NCBI RefSeq assembly: GCF_013204845.1
Contig: NZ_JABMKY010000004.1
Location: 186,001 to 250,000 of the forward strand
DNA: 64,000 bases
Direction of reading: 5' to 3'
Source of the DNA: Paenibacillus qinlingensis
Lineage (GTDB): Bacteria; Bacillota; Bacilli; Paenibacillales; NBRC-103111
In this document: positions 25,270 to 33,540 of the stretch, in pieces
How the letters are laid out: every line of letters begins with the position of its first letter
Numbering within the stretch: position 1 is the first letter of the stretch
Position numbers and translations under genes: made by a program
Notes under the pieces: generated by a model
Databases searched by the model: none
What the model saw: only the letters and a program-made list of their open reading frames with translations
Told to the model about the DNA's origin: nothing

Positions 25270-26046
25270 ATGATTCAAGTGGAGGGGCTCTTTCAGAGCT
25301 TTCGAGAACAACAAGTGTTGGATAATATGAGCTTTGAAGTCGGGCAAGGGGAGTTTTTTGGGATCATTGGACCCAACGGCAGCGGGAAATCTACCCTGCT
25401 TCGACTTCTATCGGGCATGGATCCGGTCATGCATGGCAATGTGCTTTTGAAAGGGAAAAAGGTATCATCGTATTCACGCAAAGAATTAGCCAAATGGCTA
25501 GCTGTTCTTCAGCAAGATGCTTTGCCTCCAGTGGGCTTCACAGTTCGTGAAGTTGTGGAGATGGGACGCTACCCTTTCCAGAATTGGCTAGGGGAAGATA
25601 CGACTGAATCGGATGGACTCATTGACGCCATTATCACAAAGCTTGAGCTGGTAGGGCTAGTAGATCGCACGATTGAACGTCTGAGCGGTGGAGAGCGGCA
25701 GCGCGTTGCCTTAGCGAAAGTGATGGCCCAGCAGCCAAGCTTGCTCATGCTTGATGAGCCGACAACCTTTCTTGATATCGGTTATCAAATTCAGATGATG
25801 GATTATATTCGTTCTTGGCAGAAAGAGTCGGAACTAACGGTTATAGCTGTTCTGCATGATTTGAATTTGGCAGCGCAATATTGCACAAGATTGATGATCG
25901 TACATGAGGGGCGAGTAATCGCGACAGGAACGCCTGCAGAAATTATTACAAGTACGCAAATAGCTGAAGTATACGGAACAGAGCCAATTGTACTTAAGCA
26001 TCCTGTTAGTGAAGTACCGCAGATTTTATTACAACCTGGGAAATAA
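25270..26046 (+). CDS. btuD: Cobalamin ABC transporter ATPase
   Basis: 258 residues from the ATG at 25270, which has AAGAGG about 9 bases upstream; a TTG at 25261 overlaps the btuC stop. Walker A GPNGSGKSTLLRLL, Q-loop VLQQDALP, signature LSGGERQRVALAK, Walker B LLMLDEPTTFLD and the switch HD (VLHDLNLA) are all intact. It belongs to the FepC/BtuD subfamily. The C-terminal extension is the short one usual for this group. Confidence 0.93.
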   Translation: MIQVEGLFQSFREQQVLDNMSFEVGQGEFFGIIGPNGSGKSTLLRLLSGMDPVMHGNVLLKGKKVSSYSRKELAKWLAVLQQDALPPVGFTVREVVEMGRYPFQNWLGEDTTESDGLIDAIITKLELVGLVDRTIERLSGGERQRVALAKVMAQQPSLLMLDEPTTFLDIGYQIQMMDYIRSWQKESELTVIAVLHDLNLAAQYCTRLMIVHEGRVIATGTPAEIITSTQIAEVYGTEPIVLKHPVSEVPQILLQPGK

Positions 26047-26069
26047 TGAAAGTCCGGAGGAAGACAATA

Positions 26070-27248
26070 ATGAATCATTTACATAACTTGATTAACGCGA
26101 TTGAACCTGTTCATCATGAGGTGGCTCATCAAGCCAATGACCATTTAAATCAATTGACGAAGCCGCAAGGAAGCTTGGGAAAACTGGAGGATATCGCACG
26201 CCAAGTTGCAGGGATAACAGGCGAAGTGATGCCGACTTTCGAGAAAAAAGCCGTTATCGTAATGGCGGGTGATCATGGTGTTTGTGAGGAAGGCATCAGC
26301 GCCTTCCCAGCGGCAGTGACGCCGCAAATGGTGCTCAATTTCCTGTATGGCGGGGCTGCTGTGAATGTCCTTGCTAGACATGCTGGGGCTGATGTGGTTT
26401 GTGTGGATATGGGGGTCAATGCGGATTTGGAGCATCCTAATTTGGTCTCTCGCAAAGTTAGAAAAGGCACGCGTAACATGGCGAAGGAAGCGGCTCTTAC
26501 CCTAGATGAGACAATTGAAGCAATTGTAGCAGGTAGTGAGATCGTGGATGATTTGGTGGCAAAAGGCTACCGACTTTTCGCTACCGGTGAAATGGGGATT
26601 GGCAATACGACGGCGAGTGCGGCGATTTTGTGTGCGTTGACGGGCGTCGATACTGGCCTCGCCGTCGGTCGTGGAACGGGCATTGATGATGCGACTTGGC
26701 TGCATAAACAGTCGGTTGTGAATAGGGCGTTGCGCGTTAATGGGCTGCACGGGCGTGGGAAAGATGCGGCTACGGGTGTAGGTGAGAGTGCAAGTGCAAG
26801 TGCAAGTGCGAGTGCAAGTGCGAGTGCAAGTGCGAGTGCAAGTGCAAGTGCAAATGCAAGTGCAGGAGCAGGCTCAAGCGATGAGTATGCGCTTGAGGTG
26901 TTGAGCAAGGTCGGCGGATTGGAGATCGCCGGACTCGTTGGGGTGATCCTGGGCGCAGCGAAGCATCGCTGCCCGGTGGTTGTCGACGGCTTCATCTCGT
27001 CGACCGCAGCGCTCGTGGCGAGCCGATTAGCTCCGCTAAGCGCGTCCTACATGCTCGCCTCGCACTTATCTCAGGAGCAGGGACATAAGAAGGTGCTCGA
27101 GTCGGTTGGCCTCGCAGCGATGCTGCAAATGGATATGCGACTGGGCGAAGGCACAGGCGCAGTGCTCGTGTTCAACTTGATCGATGCCGCAGGTAAGATC
27201 ATGAAGGAAATGGCGACCTTCGAAAGCGCAGGCGTTTCGAGGGAGTAA
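26070..27248 (+). CDS. cobT: Nicotinate-nucleotide-dimethylbenzimidazole phosphoribosyltransferase with a Ser-Ala repeat insert
   Basis: 392 residues against about 350 for the family. CobT makes alpha-ribazole phosphate from nicotinate mononucleotide and dimethylbenzimidazole. Family motifs are present: LTKPQGSLGKLEDIA, MAGDHGVCEEGISAFP, GEMGIGNTTASAAI, VGRGTGIDD, VGGLEIAGLVG and FISSTAALVA with DMRLGEGTGA near the end. Between residues about 235 and 280, where other CobT proteins have a short loop before the KVGGLEIA helix, an in-frame (Ser-Ala) run is inserted. The ATG at 26070 has GGAGG 9 bases upstream; an earlier ATG overlaps the btuD stop. Confidence 0.93.
   Translation: MNHLHNLINAIEPVHHEVAHQANDHLNQLTKPQGSLGKLEDIARQVAGITGEVMPTFEKKAVIVMAGDHGVCEEGISAFPAAVTPQMVLNFLYGGAAVNVLARHAGADVVCVDMGVNADLEHPNLVSRKVRKGTRNMAKEAALTLDETIEAIVAGSEIVDDLVAKGYRLFATGEMGIGNTTASAAILCALTGVDTGLAVGRGTGIDDATWLHKQSVVNRALRVNGLHGRGKDAATGVGESASASASASASASASASASASANASAGAGSSDEYALEVLSKVGGLEIAGLVGVILGAAKHRCPVVVDGFISSTAALVASRLAPLSASYMLASHLSQEQGHKKVLESVGLAAMLQMDMRLGEGTGAVLVFNLIDAAGKIMKEMATFESAGVSRE
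26787..26864 (+). repeat. In-frame hexanucleotide microsatellite in cobT
   Basis: Thirteen AGTGCA/AGTGCG units (one AATGCA) in a row, 78 bases, encoding (Ser-Ala)11-Asn-Ala-Ser-Ala. The unit is a multiple of three, so slippage changes loop length without frameshift. Confidence 0.95.
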
Positions 27249-27274
27249 CCAGCAGAGAGAAGGAGGCGAACACG

Positions 27275-27829
27275 ATGGCGGTTCTGGTAACGGGCGGCGC
27301 GCGCAGCGGCAAGAGTTCCTTTGCGGAGAAGCTGGCGATGCAACGCTGCCAGCATGGAATTTACATTGCGACCTCCCACATCTACGATGAGGAAATGAGG
27401 GAGCGGGTAAGTCTGCACCAGCAGCAGAGGCTTCAGTCGGGTTTCCCTTGGGAAACCCGGGAGGAGCCGTATGCGCTGGGGGCTTGTCTTGAGCAGCTGC
27501 ACGAGCGCAGCGAGGGTGCTGTGGTACTAGTGGACTGCCTGACACTGTGGCTGACGAACTGGCTGCTCTACTATGAGCAGGAGAGCGATGCAGTTCAACT
27601 CGTATCCAATCAAATTGACGAGCTTGTGAATGTCGTGTCCTCCTACAGTGGACAACTTATTTTAGTTACGAATGAAGTAGGCGACGGAATTGTGCCGGAA
27701 TACCCGCTTGGCCGCCAATTTAGAGATTTGGCAGGGCGGATGAATCAGCGTGTGGCCGAAGTTTGTCAGCAGGTTTTTCTGGTTACGGTTGGTATCCCTA
27801 TCGAATTAAAAAGTAGAGCTTATATGTAA
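27275..27829 (+). CDS. cobU: Adenosylcobinamide kinase / GTP:phosphate guanylyltransferase
   Basis: 184 residues. It opens with the P-loop GGARSGKSSFAEKLA and contains the VLVDCLTLWLTNWL and TNEVGDGIVPEYPLGRQFRDLAGRMNQ segments diagnostic of CobU/CobP. It phosphorylates adenosylcobinamide and attaches GMP, giving the substrate for CobS. AAGGAGG is 10 bases before the ATG. It ends the first half of the B12 cluster; no terminator is seen before the 0.6 kb gap. Confidence 0.94.
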   Translation: MAVLVTGGARSGKSSFAEKLAMQRCQHGIYIATSHIYDEEMRERVSLHQQQRLQSGFPWETREEPYALGACLEQLHERSEGAVVLVDCLTLWLTNWLLYYEQESDAVQLVSNQIDELVNVVSSYSGQLILVTNEVGDGIVPEYPLGRQFRDLAGRMNQRVAEVCQQVFLVTVGIPIELKSRAYM

Positions 27830-27898
27830 AGGATTTATATGCTACACATAATAAGTTGGCAATATTTCTCTATATGATCTTCCGTCCTTGAAGGACGA

Positions 27899-28414
27899 GT
27901 AGCCGTTTATTTTGACATCTAAATTATAAGCTTGTGTGGTTCGGGATAAGTGGAAAGAAAGTAGTTGTAGGAGTAGACATAGAGGGATGGCATTGCTGAA
28001 TCACATGAAAGAGGTTGTAGCTGGAAGTATCGTAAATATACGGTGGGCCAGAGGCAAATAGATGGATTTTATACAGTTATATTTGGGGATTTTTCGAGCG
28101 TATTATGAATAAATGGAAAAACGGCAGTTAATTTTCTACATTTACCCTATATGAACGAAAAAAGGTGAATTTAACGACACCTTTTACAGTTAAATCGAGT
28201 TTTCGAAGAAATTTCGCCTAAATAGCTGTATATTATCCATTTAATACAAATGTGCAGCCTATGCGACCCTCAAATCTATAAACAACACGAATACCGGCTG
28301 AAATTGTTAGGAGTCTTTGTGGAAAAATAAGGTGTGCGTTTCATGTGATTAGGCGGCTATATGTCCTTATAAACAATTTGAGACGTTTAAGAGGGCAGCG
28401 TAGCCGTTATTTTG
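27899..28414. repeat. Direct repeats framing an AT-rich insert
   Basis: GTAGCCGTTTATTTTG at 27899-27914 and GTAGCCGTTATTTTG at 28400-28414 differ by one base. They bracket about 485 bases, which suggests an inserted, non-coding element or a duplication scar. Confidence 0.5.
28062..28240. repeat. Palindromic dispersed repeat, copy A
   Basis: ATGGATTTTATACAGTTAT (28062 on) is mirrored by AGCTGTATATTATCCAT ending at 28240, with an internal GAATAAATGGAAA...CAGTTAATTTT (28107-28134). The same elements recur at 54064-54146. Confidence 0.6.
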
Positions 28415-28446
28415 TAGACAAGTAAGTACGGAATGGTGAAGCCCTT

Positions 28447-29445
28447 ATGTGGATATATACTTGGCAGGAGCTCGTCTGGATGACGGTTGCTGCAATAGCG
28501 TTAGATTGGCTGATTGGTGATCCGAAGTGGCCTACGCATCCCGTCATCATTATTGGACGTTGGATTCGCTGGGTGGAGGACAGGCTGCATCCTAAAAAAG
28601 TGGTGATAACGACTATTCCGGTAGATCGGCATTCAAAGTGGCTGCACATGAAGGGCGTCCTGCTCACACTTTCGACAATCACACTGAGCTTTGCTGTGGT
28701 ACTTGTGCTCGTCCATTTCGCAAACGATATTCATCCGTGGCTAGGGTATGCCGTGTCAACTTGGCTCATCTCCACGACGGTGGCGATCAAAGGCTTAAAA
28801 GATGCTGCGTATCTGGTCTACAATCCGCTGCGCACAGGCAATCTCGCGGATGCTCGCAAGTACACCGGCTACATCGTTGGCCGGGATACGGATGCACTCC
28901 ACGAGGAAGAGCTTACGCGAGCCGTCGTGGAGACGGTCGCGGAGAACATCGTGGACGCGGTCATCGCGCCCTTGTTCTATGCGCTCATCGGCGGTGCGCC
29001 GCTGGCGATGCTCTACCGTGCATCGAATACGCTGGATTCGATGGTCGGTTACCGAAATGACAGATACCGTCATTTCGGCACCGCGTCGGCCCGCTGGGAC
29101 GACGCCCTGAACTGGATCCCGGCGAGGCTCACCGGGATCCTGCTGATCCTCGTGGCCCTGGCGAAGCCGGGCCTCTCAGCTCCACGCGCGGCGGCGGCGA
29201 TTCGCCGCTTCGCGCAGCTACACCCCAGCCCGAACAGCGGGATCCCGGAGTCGGCGGTGGCCGGTGCACTCGGGATCGAGCTCGGCGGGCTGAACGTCTA
29301 TGGCGGCGCGGCGAGTGAGCGCGCCCGCCTGGGCTGGCCGCTGCGTCCGCGAACGCAGCGGGATATCGTGAACGCCGTGAGCATGCTGTACGGCGTCAGT
29401 TATCTAGTGATGGGAGGACTTCTGTGCGTCGTACTCATTTTTTAA
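28447..29445 (+). CDS. cbiB: Adenosylcobinamide-phosphate synthase
   Basis: 332 residues with several membrane helices. Family motifs are present: LDWLIGDPKWPTHPV near the N-terminus, LRTGNLADARKYTGYIVGRDT, TVAENIVDAVIAPLFYALIGG, MVGYRNDRYRHFGTASARWDD and FAQLHPSPNSGIPESAVAGALG. CbiB joins aminopropanol (or its phosphate) to adenosylcobyric acid. The ribosome site is weak (GGTGAAG). The 3' half (29.0-29.4 kb) is markedly GC-rich compared with its surroundings. The last 22 bases overlap cobS. Confidence 0.93.
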   Translation: MWIYTWQELVWMTVAAIALDWLIGDPKWPTHPVIIIGRWIRWVEDRLHPKKVVITTIPVDRHSKWLHMKGVLLTLSTITLSFAVVLVLVHFANDIHPWLGYAVSTWLISTTVAIKGLKDAAYLVYNPLRTGNLADARKYTGYIVGRDTDALHEEELTRAVVETVAENIVDAVIAPLFYALIGGAPLAMLYRASNTLDSMVGYRNDRYRHFGTASARWDDALNWIPARLTGILLILVALAKPGLSAPRAAAAIRRFAQLHPSPNSGIPESAVAGALGIELGGLNVYGGAASERARLGWPLRPRTQRDIVNAVSMLYGVSYLVMGGLLCVVLIF

Positions 29446-30245
29446 TGGACTGGCTGCGAGCCTGTGTAGCCGCTTTTCAATTCCTAACGCGTCTGCCGAT
29501 TCCGGTGCAGATTGATTATACCGAGCGCGTGTTTCAGCGCAGCACTATTTTTTACCCGCTTGTGGGCTGCGTAATCGGACTGCTTCTCATGGTGTCAGGA
29601 GTTGGGCTTTCCTACATACTGCCAACGATGCCGGCAGCTGTCTTGCTCCTGGCGATCTGGGTCGTTCTCACAGGCGGACTGCATTTGGATGGCCTAATGG
29701 ATACCGCAGATGGGATCCTCAGTCACCGTCCCCGCGAGCAAATGCTCGAGATTATGAAGGATAGTCGTGTCGGCGCGATGGGCGTTATAGTGTGTGTCTT
29801 ACACCTATTACTAAAATTTTCCTTACTCTACACGATACTGGATGCTAATGAGGCAGGGGAACGAGGAAGCCTGCTTATCCTACTGGCCATCGTCCCGATC
29901 TGGAGTCGTTGGTTCATGGTTGCAGCCATTCGGATGTGGCCTTACGCAAGGCCGAATTCAGGGTTAGGCAGTCTGTTTCGTGGTGTTAACTGCAAGCATG
30001 TCACGGTATCTCTTTTAGTAGCCCTATTAACTACTACGCTATATATGTACACCAGCTATACAACTTCGTTACCGAGCTGGAGCGTCGTTCTAAGCTTTAT
30101 GGCCGTCACCACGTTAGTTGGAAGCGGGATTGCAGCTTATATTAGCTCCAAGCTTGGCGGACTTACCGGAGATACGTATGGCGCTTTAAATGAGCTGCTG
30201 GAGAGTGTGCTTTTGTTAGCCGTCATCAGTATCCTTGGCATGTAG
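29424..30245 (+). CDS. cobS: Adenosylcobinamide-GDP ribazoletransferase (cobalamin synthase)
   Basis: 273 residues, polytopic membrane enzyme joining alpha-ribazole to adenosylcobinamide-GDP. The metal-binding signature GGLHLDGLMDTADGILSHRP and the following MKDSRVGAMGV are intact, as is GLTGDTYGALNEL near the C-terminus. The GTG start at 29424 has GGGAGGA 6 bases upstream and lies inside the end of cbiB; an ATG at 29445 is an alternative. Confidence 0.94.
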   Translation: MRRTHFLMDWLRACVAAFQFLTRLPIPVQIDYTERVFQRSTIFYPLVGCVIGLLLMVSGVGLSYILPTMPAAVLLLAIWVVLTGGLHLDGLMDTADGILSHRPREQMLEIMKDSRVGAMGVIVCVLHLLLKFSLLYTILDANEAGERGSLLILLAIVPIWSRWFMVAAIRMWPYARPNSGLGSLFRGVNCKHVTVSLLVALLTTTLYMYTSYTTSLPSWSVVLSFMAVTTLVGSGIAAYISSKLGGLTGDTYGALNELLESVLLLAVISILGM

Positions 30246-30277
30246 GACAGCATCTTTTCGTGAAAGGAATGACCATT

Positions 30278-31384
30278 ATGTTAGAGCGTTATGGACACGG
30301 AGGTGATCTGTGGACTGCGGAGGAAGCATGGAATCTGCCTAGGGAACAGTTTCTGGATTACAGCTCAAATATGAACCCTCTTGGGCCTCCTGAGGTGGTC
30401 AAGGAGATTCTAGCAGCGAGTTGGCGCGATATCGTCAAATATCCAGATCCAGCGGTGCGTGAACTTCGCCGAAAGCTAGCTCAGAAATATGAGATTGATC
30501 CGGAGAGTATTTTGGTTGGAAATGGTGCCGCAGAGCTAATCGATTTGATCATCCGGGTGTTGAAGCCAAGCACGACAGGGCTTGCTAGGCCGTCTTTTAG
30601 CGAATATGAGGAAGCCGTTCACAAAATGGGTGGCCAGCTAACCAACATCCCCATATTCCCTGAGCATCAATTCGAACTACAATGGCGGGATGTGGAAGCA
30701 GCGTTGCCAGCTCTTGACTTGTTTTTCCTCGGTCATCCCAATAATCCGACAGGCAAGCTGATTCCTCGCAACGTGATAAGTAATCTGCTTCAAAGTGGGC
30801 GTAAGCTTGTGCTGGACGAGGCTTTTATGGATTTTGTTCCACAGGAGTCGGAGCATTCGCTGCTGAAACTTGCCTCAACAAGCCAAGACCTGATTGTGAT
30901 CCGTTCGATGACGAAATTTTATTCGATCCCAGGCATTCGGTTAGGTTTTATGGTAGCCCACCCCGATCTTATCCAGCAGCTGCGACAGCAGCAGGTACAA
31001 TGGAGTGTGAATTATCTTGCTCAACAGATGGGGGTTGCGGTGCTGGAAGATGAAGCATTTGAACAGTCCACGAGACAGTGGCTGAGCGTCGAGAAGCCTT
31101 GGCTTATCGAGCAGTTGCGCCATATCGGCTTGGAAGTAGTGCCAAGTGATGTGAATTTCTTGTTGTTTTCGTTTCCGGTGTCGAGCGGGATTAACGTAAA
31201 ACAGGCTCAACAGCATATGGGACGCCAAGGGGTTTTGATTCGGGATGCTTCGTTATTCGAAGGGTTAAATGATCGTTACTGTCGCGTAGCCATTCGTCTT
31301 CGTGAGGATAATGAGCGTTTACTCCAAGCCTTGCGCAGGATGATGAACGATTTAACAAGGAGTGGAGGTACAGGTCATGCGTGA
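30278..31384 (+). CDS. cobD: Threonine-phosphate decarboxylase
   Basis: 368 residues, PLP fold-type I. The N-terminus (YGHGGDLWTAEEAW, LDYSSNMNPLGPP) is the CobD signature that separates it from the related histidinol-phosphate aminotransferases. The PLP lysine is Lys213 in RSMTKFYSIPGIRLGF; GHPNNPTGKLI and DEAFMDF are conserved. It makes (R)-1-amino-2-propanol phosphate for CbiB. The ATG at 30278 has AAAGGA about 10 bases upstream; earlier in-frame starts crowd that site. The stop overlaps cobQ by 8 bases. Confidence 0.91.
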   Translation: MLERYGHGGDLWTAEEAWNLPREQFLDYSSNMNPLGPPEVVKEILAASWRDIVKYPDPAVRELRRKLAQKYEIDPESILVGNGAAELIDLIIRVLKPSTTGLARPSFSEYEEAVHKMGGQLTNIPIFPEHQFELQWRDVEAALPALDLFFLGHPNNPTGKLIPRNVISNLLQSGRKLVLDEAFMDFVPQESEHSLLKLASTSQDLIVIRSMTKFYSIPGIRLGFMVAHPDLIQQLRQQQVQWSVNYLAQQMGVAVLEDEAFEQSTRQWLSVEKPWLIEQLRHIGLEVVPSDVNFLLFSFPVSSGINVKQAQQHMGRQGVLIRDASLFEGLNDRYCRVAIRLREDNERLLQALRRMMNDLTRSGGTGHA

Positions 31385-32969
31385 ATCAAAGTCAGCGGTT
31401 CTCATGATTCAAGGCACAGCTTCCGATGTTGGCAAAAGTATTCTTACGGCTGCCTTATGCCGTATTTTTGTAGAGGATGGCTGGCAGACAGCGCCTTTTA
31501 AATCGCAAAATATGTCTCTCAACTCTTACATCACATTCGATGGCAAAGAAATAGGCAGAGCGCAAGGCGTGCAAGCAGATGCTTGCCGAATTGTCGCTAC
31601 GACGGATATGAACCCGATTCTGCTCAAGCCTAAGCAAGATATGGTCGCTCAAGTTGTTGTTCATGGGAAGCCATATGCAGATTTGGAGGCAAGGGCGTAT
31701 AGGGAGTCCTATTTGCCCAAAGCGGAAATTATCGTGAAAGATGCTTTAGAACGCTTGCGCAGCGAATATGACATTGTCGTTCTAGAAGGGGCGGGAAGTC
31801 CGGCGGAGGTCAATCTAAAAGACCGTGACATCGTCAATATGCGTCTAGCTGGTTGGGCAGATTCACCGGTGCTGCTGGTTGCTGATATTGATCGTGGCGG
31901 GGTGTTTGCTTCGATTGTGGGTACGCTTGAAATCTTGACTCCAGAAGAACGAGATCGGGTGAAAGGCTTTATTATTAATAAATTTCGCGGGGATGTCAGC
32001 TTGCTGAAGCCGGGCTTGGATTGGCTGGAAGAGCGAACAGGGAAGCCGGTGCTTGGTGTTATTCCTTATTTACAACAACTTGGCATTGAGGACGAAGACT
32101 CAGCATCACTCGATTCCAAACGTTCTCTAAGCAGAAGGTCTCCGAATCATGAAGGAAAAAAATCAGATCAATTGGACGTTGCTGTCATTCGTTTGCCACG
32201 TCTTTCGAACTTTACGGATTTTGATCCGCTGCAAGAAGAAACAGACATTCATTTCCGATATATCGATTCGTTAGCGGAGTGGGGAGAGCCGGACGTCGTT
32301 TTACTTCCAGGAAGCAAGAATACGATGGAAGACTTGCAGTATCTGAAGCAGTCGGGTCTGGCTGCGCGATTAATTTCTTTTGCACATGAGGAAAAAGGCT
32401 GGATCGTTGGTATTTGTGCGGGTTATCAGATGCTGGGTGTCACACTTTCGGATCCTGGCAGGTACGAGTCGGAGCATGCTGAGCTTGAAGGCTTAGGGCT
32501 GCTTGCAACAGAAACGGTGTTCACGCCGGATAAACGAACTGTAAGGGTGCAGGGTGTCAGCACGCTTTTCGCATCGAATTTTGTGATCGATGGCTATGAA
32601 ATTCATATGGGACGAACGAAATATGTAGATGAAATCGAGCCTCCGTTCCAAATAACTCCTCAACTAAGCACGGGTTCTTCTGAACCATTTGGAACCTCCT
32701 TACATCATGATGGAGCAGCCTCACTAGATGGTCGTGTGTGGGGAACCTACATCCATGGTATTTTGCACAATGATGATTTCCGTAGAGCTTGGTTAAACCA
32801 GATTCGATTGCATAAGGGGTTATCCCCAATCTTACAAGGACTACGTTATAAAGAACGCCGAGAAGCTGCGTTCGATCGATTAGCTGACCATGTACGAGCT
32901 CACTTGGATATGAAGCGAGTTTATGAGATGATGGAAGTAACACATCCTACGAGGGCGGGAGGGTTCTAA
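31377..32969 (+). CDS. cobQ: Adenosylcobyric acid synthase (glutamine-hydrolysing)
   Basis: 530 residues. An N-terminal dethiobiotin-synthetase-like amidoligase domain (MIQGTASDVGKSILTAALCR, PFKSQNMSLNSYIT, EGAGSPAEVNL) is followed by a class I glutamine amidotransferase-like domain with the nucleophile Cys in GICAGYQMLG and the His in YIHGILHN. It amidates four side chains of the corrin ring. Some 50 residues in the linker (SLDSKRSLSRRSPNHEGKKS) are divergent. GGAGG is 8 bases before the ATG; the start overlaps the cobD stop. Confidence 0.94.
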   Translation: MRESKSAVLMIQGTASDVGKSILTAALCRIFVEDGWQTAPFKSQNMSLNSYITFDGKEIGRAQGVQADACRIVATTDMNPILLKPKQDMVAQVVVHGKPYADLEARAYRESYLPKAEIIVKDALERLRSEYDIVVLEGAGSPAEVNLKDRDIVNMRLAGWADSPVLLVADIDRGGVFASIVGTLEILTPEERDRVKGFIINKFRGDVSLLKPGLDWLEERTGKPVLGVIPYLQQLGIEDEDSASLDSKRSLSRRSPNHEGKKSDQLDVAVIRLPRLSNFTDFDPLQEETDIHFRYIDSLAEWGEPDVVLLPGSKNTMEDLQYLKQSGLAARLISFAHEEKGWIVGICAGYQMLGVTLSDPGRYESEHAELEGLGLLATETVFTPDKRTVRVQGVSTLFASNFVIDGYEIHMGRTKYVDEIEPPFQITPQLSTGSSEPFGTSLHHDGAASLDGRVWGTYIHGILHNDDFRRAWLNQIRLHKGLSPILQGLRYKERREAAFDRLADHVRAHLDMKRVYEMMEVTHPTRAGGF

Positions 32970-32970
32970 G

Positions 32971-33540
32971 ATGAAAATTTATACGCGTACGGGAGATGCT
33001 GGCCAAACCGGTGTGATTGGTGGTCGTGTGGACAAAGATGATGATCGCGTCGAGGCCTATGGAACGACGGATGAACTGAATAGCTTTCTAGGTCAAGCGA
33101 TGAGCTTCATGGATCCGCAGAAATACCCGGATTTATTGCCTGATTTGCTTCAGGTTCAGCATGAGCTGTTTGATTGCGGTTCAGATCTTGCGCTGCTAAA
33201 GCAGGATTTGCGCCCCTATAAAGTAACGGCCGACATGGTGGATGCGTTAGAAGCTTGGATTGATAAATATGATGCTGAGACGCCAGATATCACTCGTTTT
33301 ATTTTGCCTGGTGGCGGGACTGTATCCTCTACCTTGCATGTTTGTCGTACAGTTTGCCGCAGAGCCGAACGGCTTGTCGTTACCTTAGCCCGCACACAGG
33401 AAATTAATCCCGAGGTGCGCCGATATTTGAACCGATTGTCGGACTTTTTCTTCACGATTGCTCGCACAGCGAACTTCCGTGAGGGGATTGCAGATGTGGA
33501 ATATATACGCAGTGCTGAGGTGTTTAAACGAAAATCATGA
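32971..33540 (+). CDS. pduO: Cob(I)alamin adenosyltransferase, PduO type
   Basis: 189 residues. MKIYTRTGDAGQTGVIGGRVDKDDDRVEAYGTTDELNSFLG and FILPGGGTVSSTLHVCRTVCRRAERLV are the ATP- and corrinoid-binding motifs of the PduO-type enzyme, which transfers 5'-deoxyadenosyl from ATP to Co(I). It lies one base after the cobQ stop and completes the B12 cluster; its end overlaps the next gene by 4 bases. Confidence 0.94.
   Translation: MKIYTRTGDAGQTGVIGGRVDKDDDRVEAYGTTDELNSFLGQAMSFMDPQKYPDLLPDLLQVQHELFDCGSDLALLKQDLRPYKVTADMVDALEAWIDKYDAETPDITRFILPGGGTVSSTLHVCRTVCRRAERLVVTLARTQEINPEVRRYLNRLSDFFFTIARTANFREGIADVEYIRSAEVFKRKS

Larger units (their letters stand above)
27830..28446. other. 617-base gap within the B12 cluster, repeat-bearing
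   Basis: No open frame with a ribosome site is seen, and no second B12 box. The gap holds a member of a palindromic repeat family (28062-28240) and is framed by imperfect direct repeats at 27899-27914 and 28400-28414. It interrupts an otherwise tightly packed operon. Confidence 0.7.

Noticed and set aside
26787..26864. CRISPR array
   Set aside because: Units are 6 bases with no spacers; no cas genes are in the window.
26567..26995. 142-residue minus-strand frame rich in Ala-Leu
   Set aside because: Reverse reading of the cobT repeat and surrounding codons; cobT is clearly coding on the + strand.
28447..33540. Second cobalamin riboswitch for the latter half of the B12 cluster
   Set aside because: The 27830-28446 gap contains no B12 box or CCACTG core.
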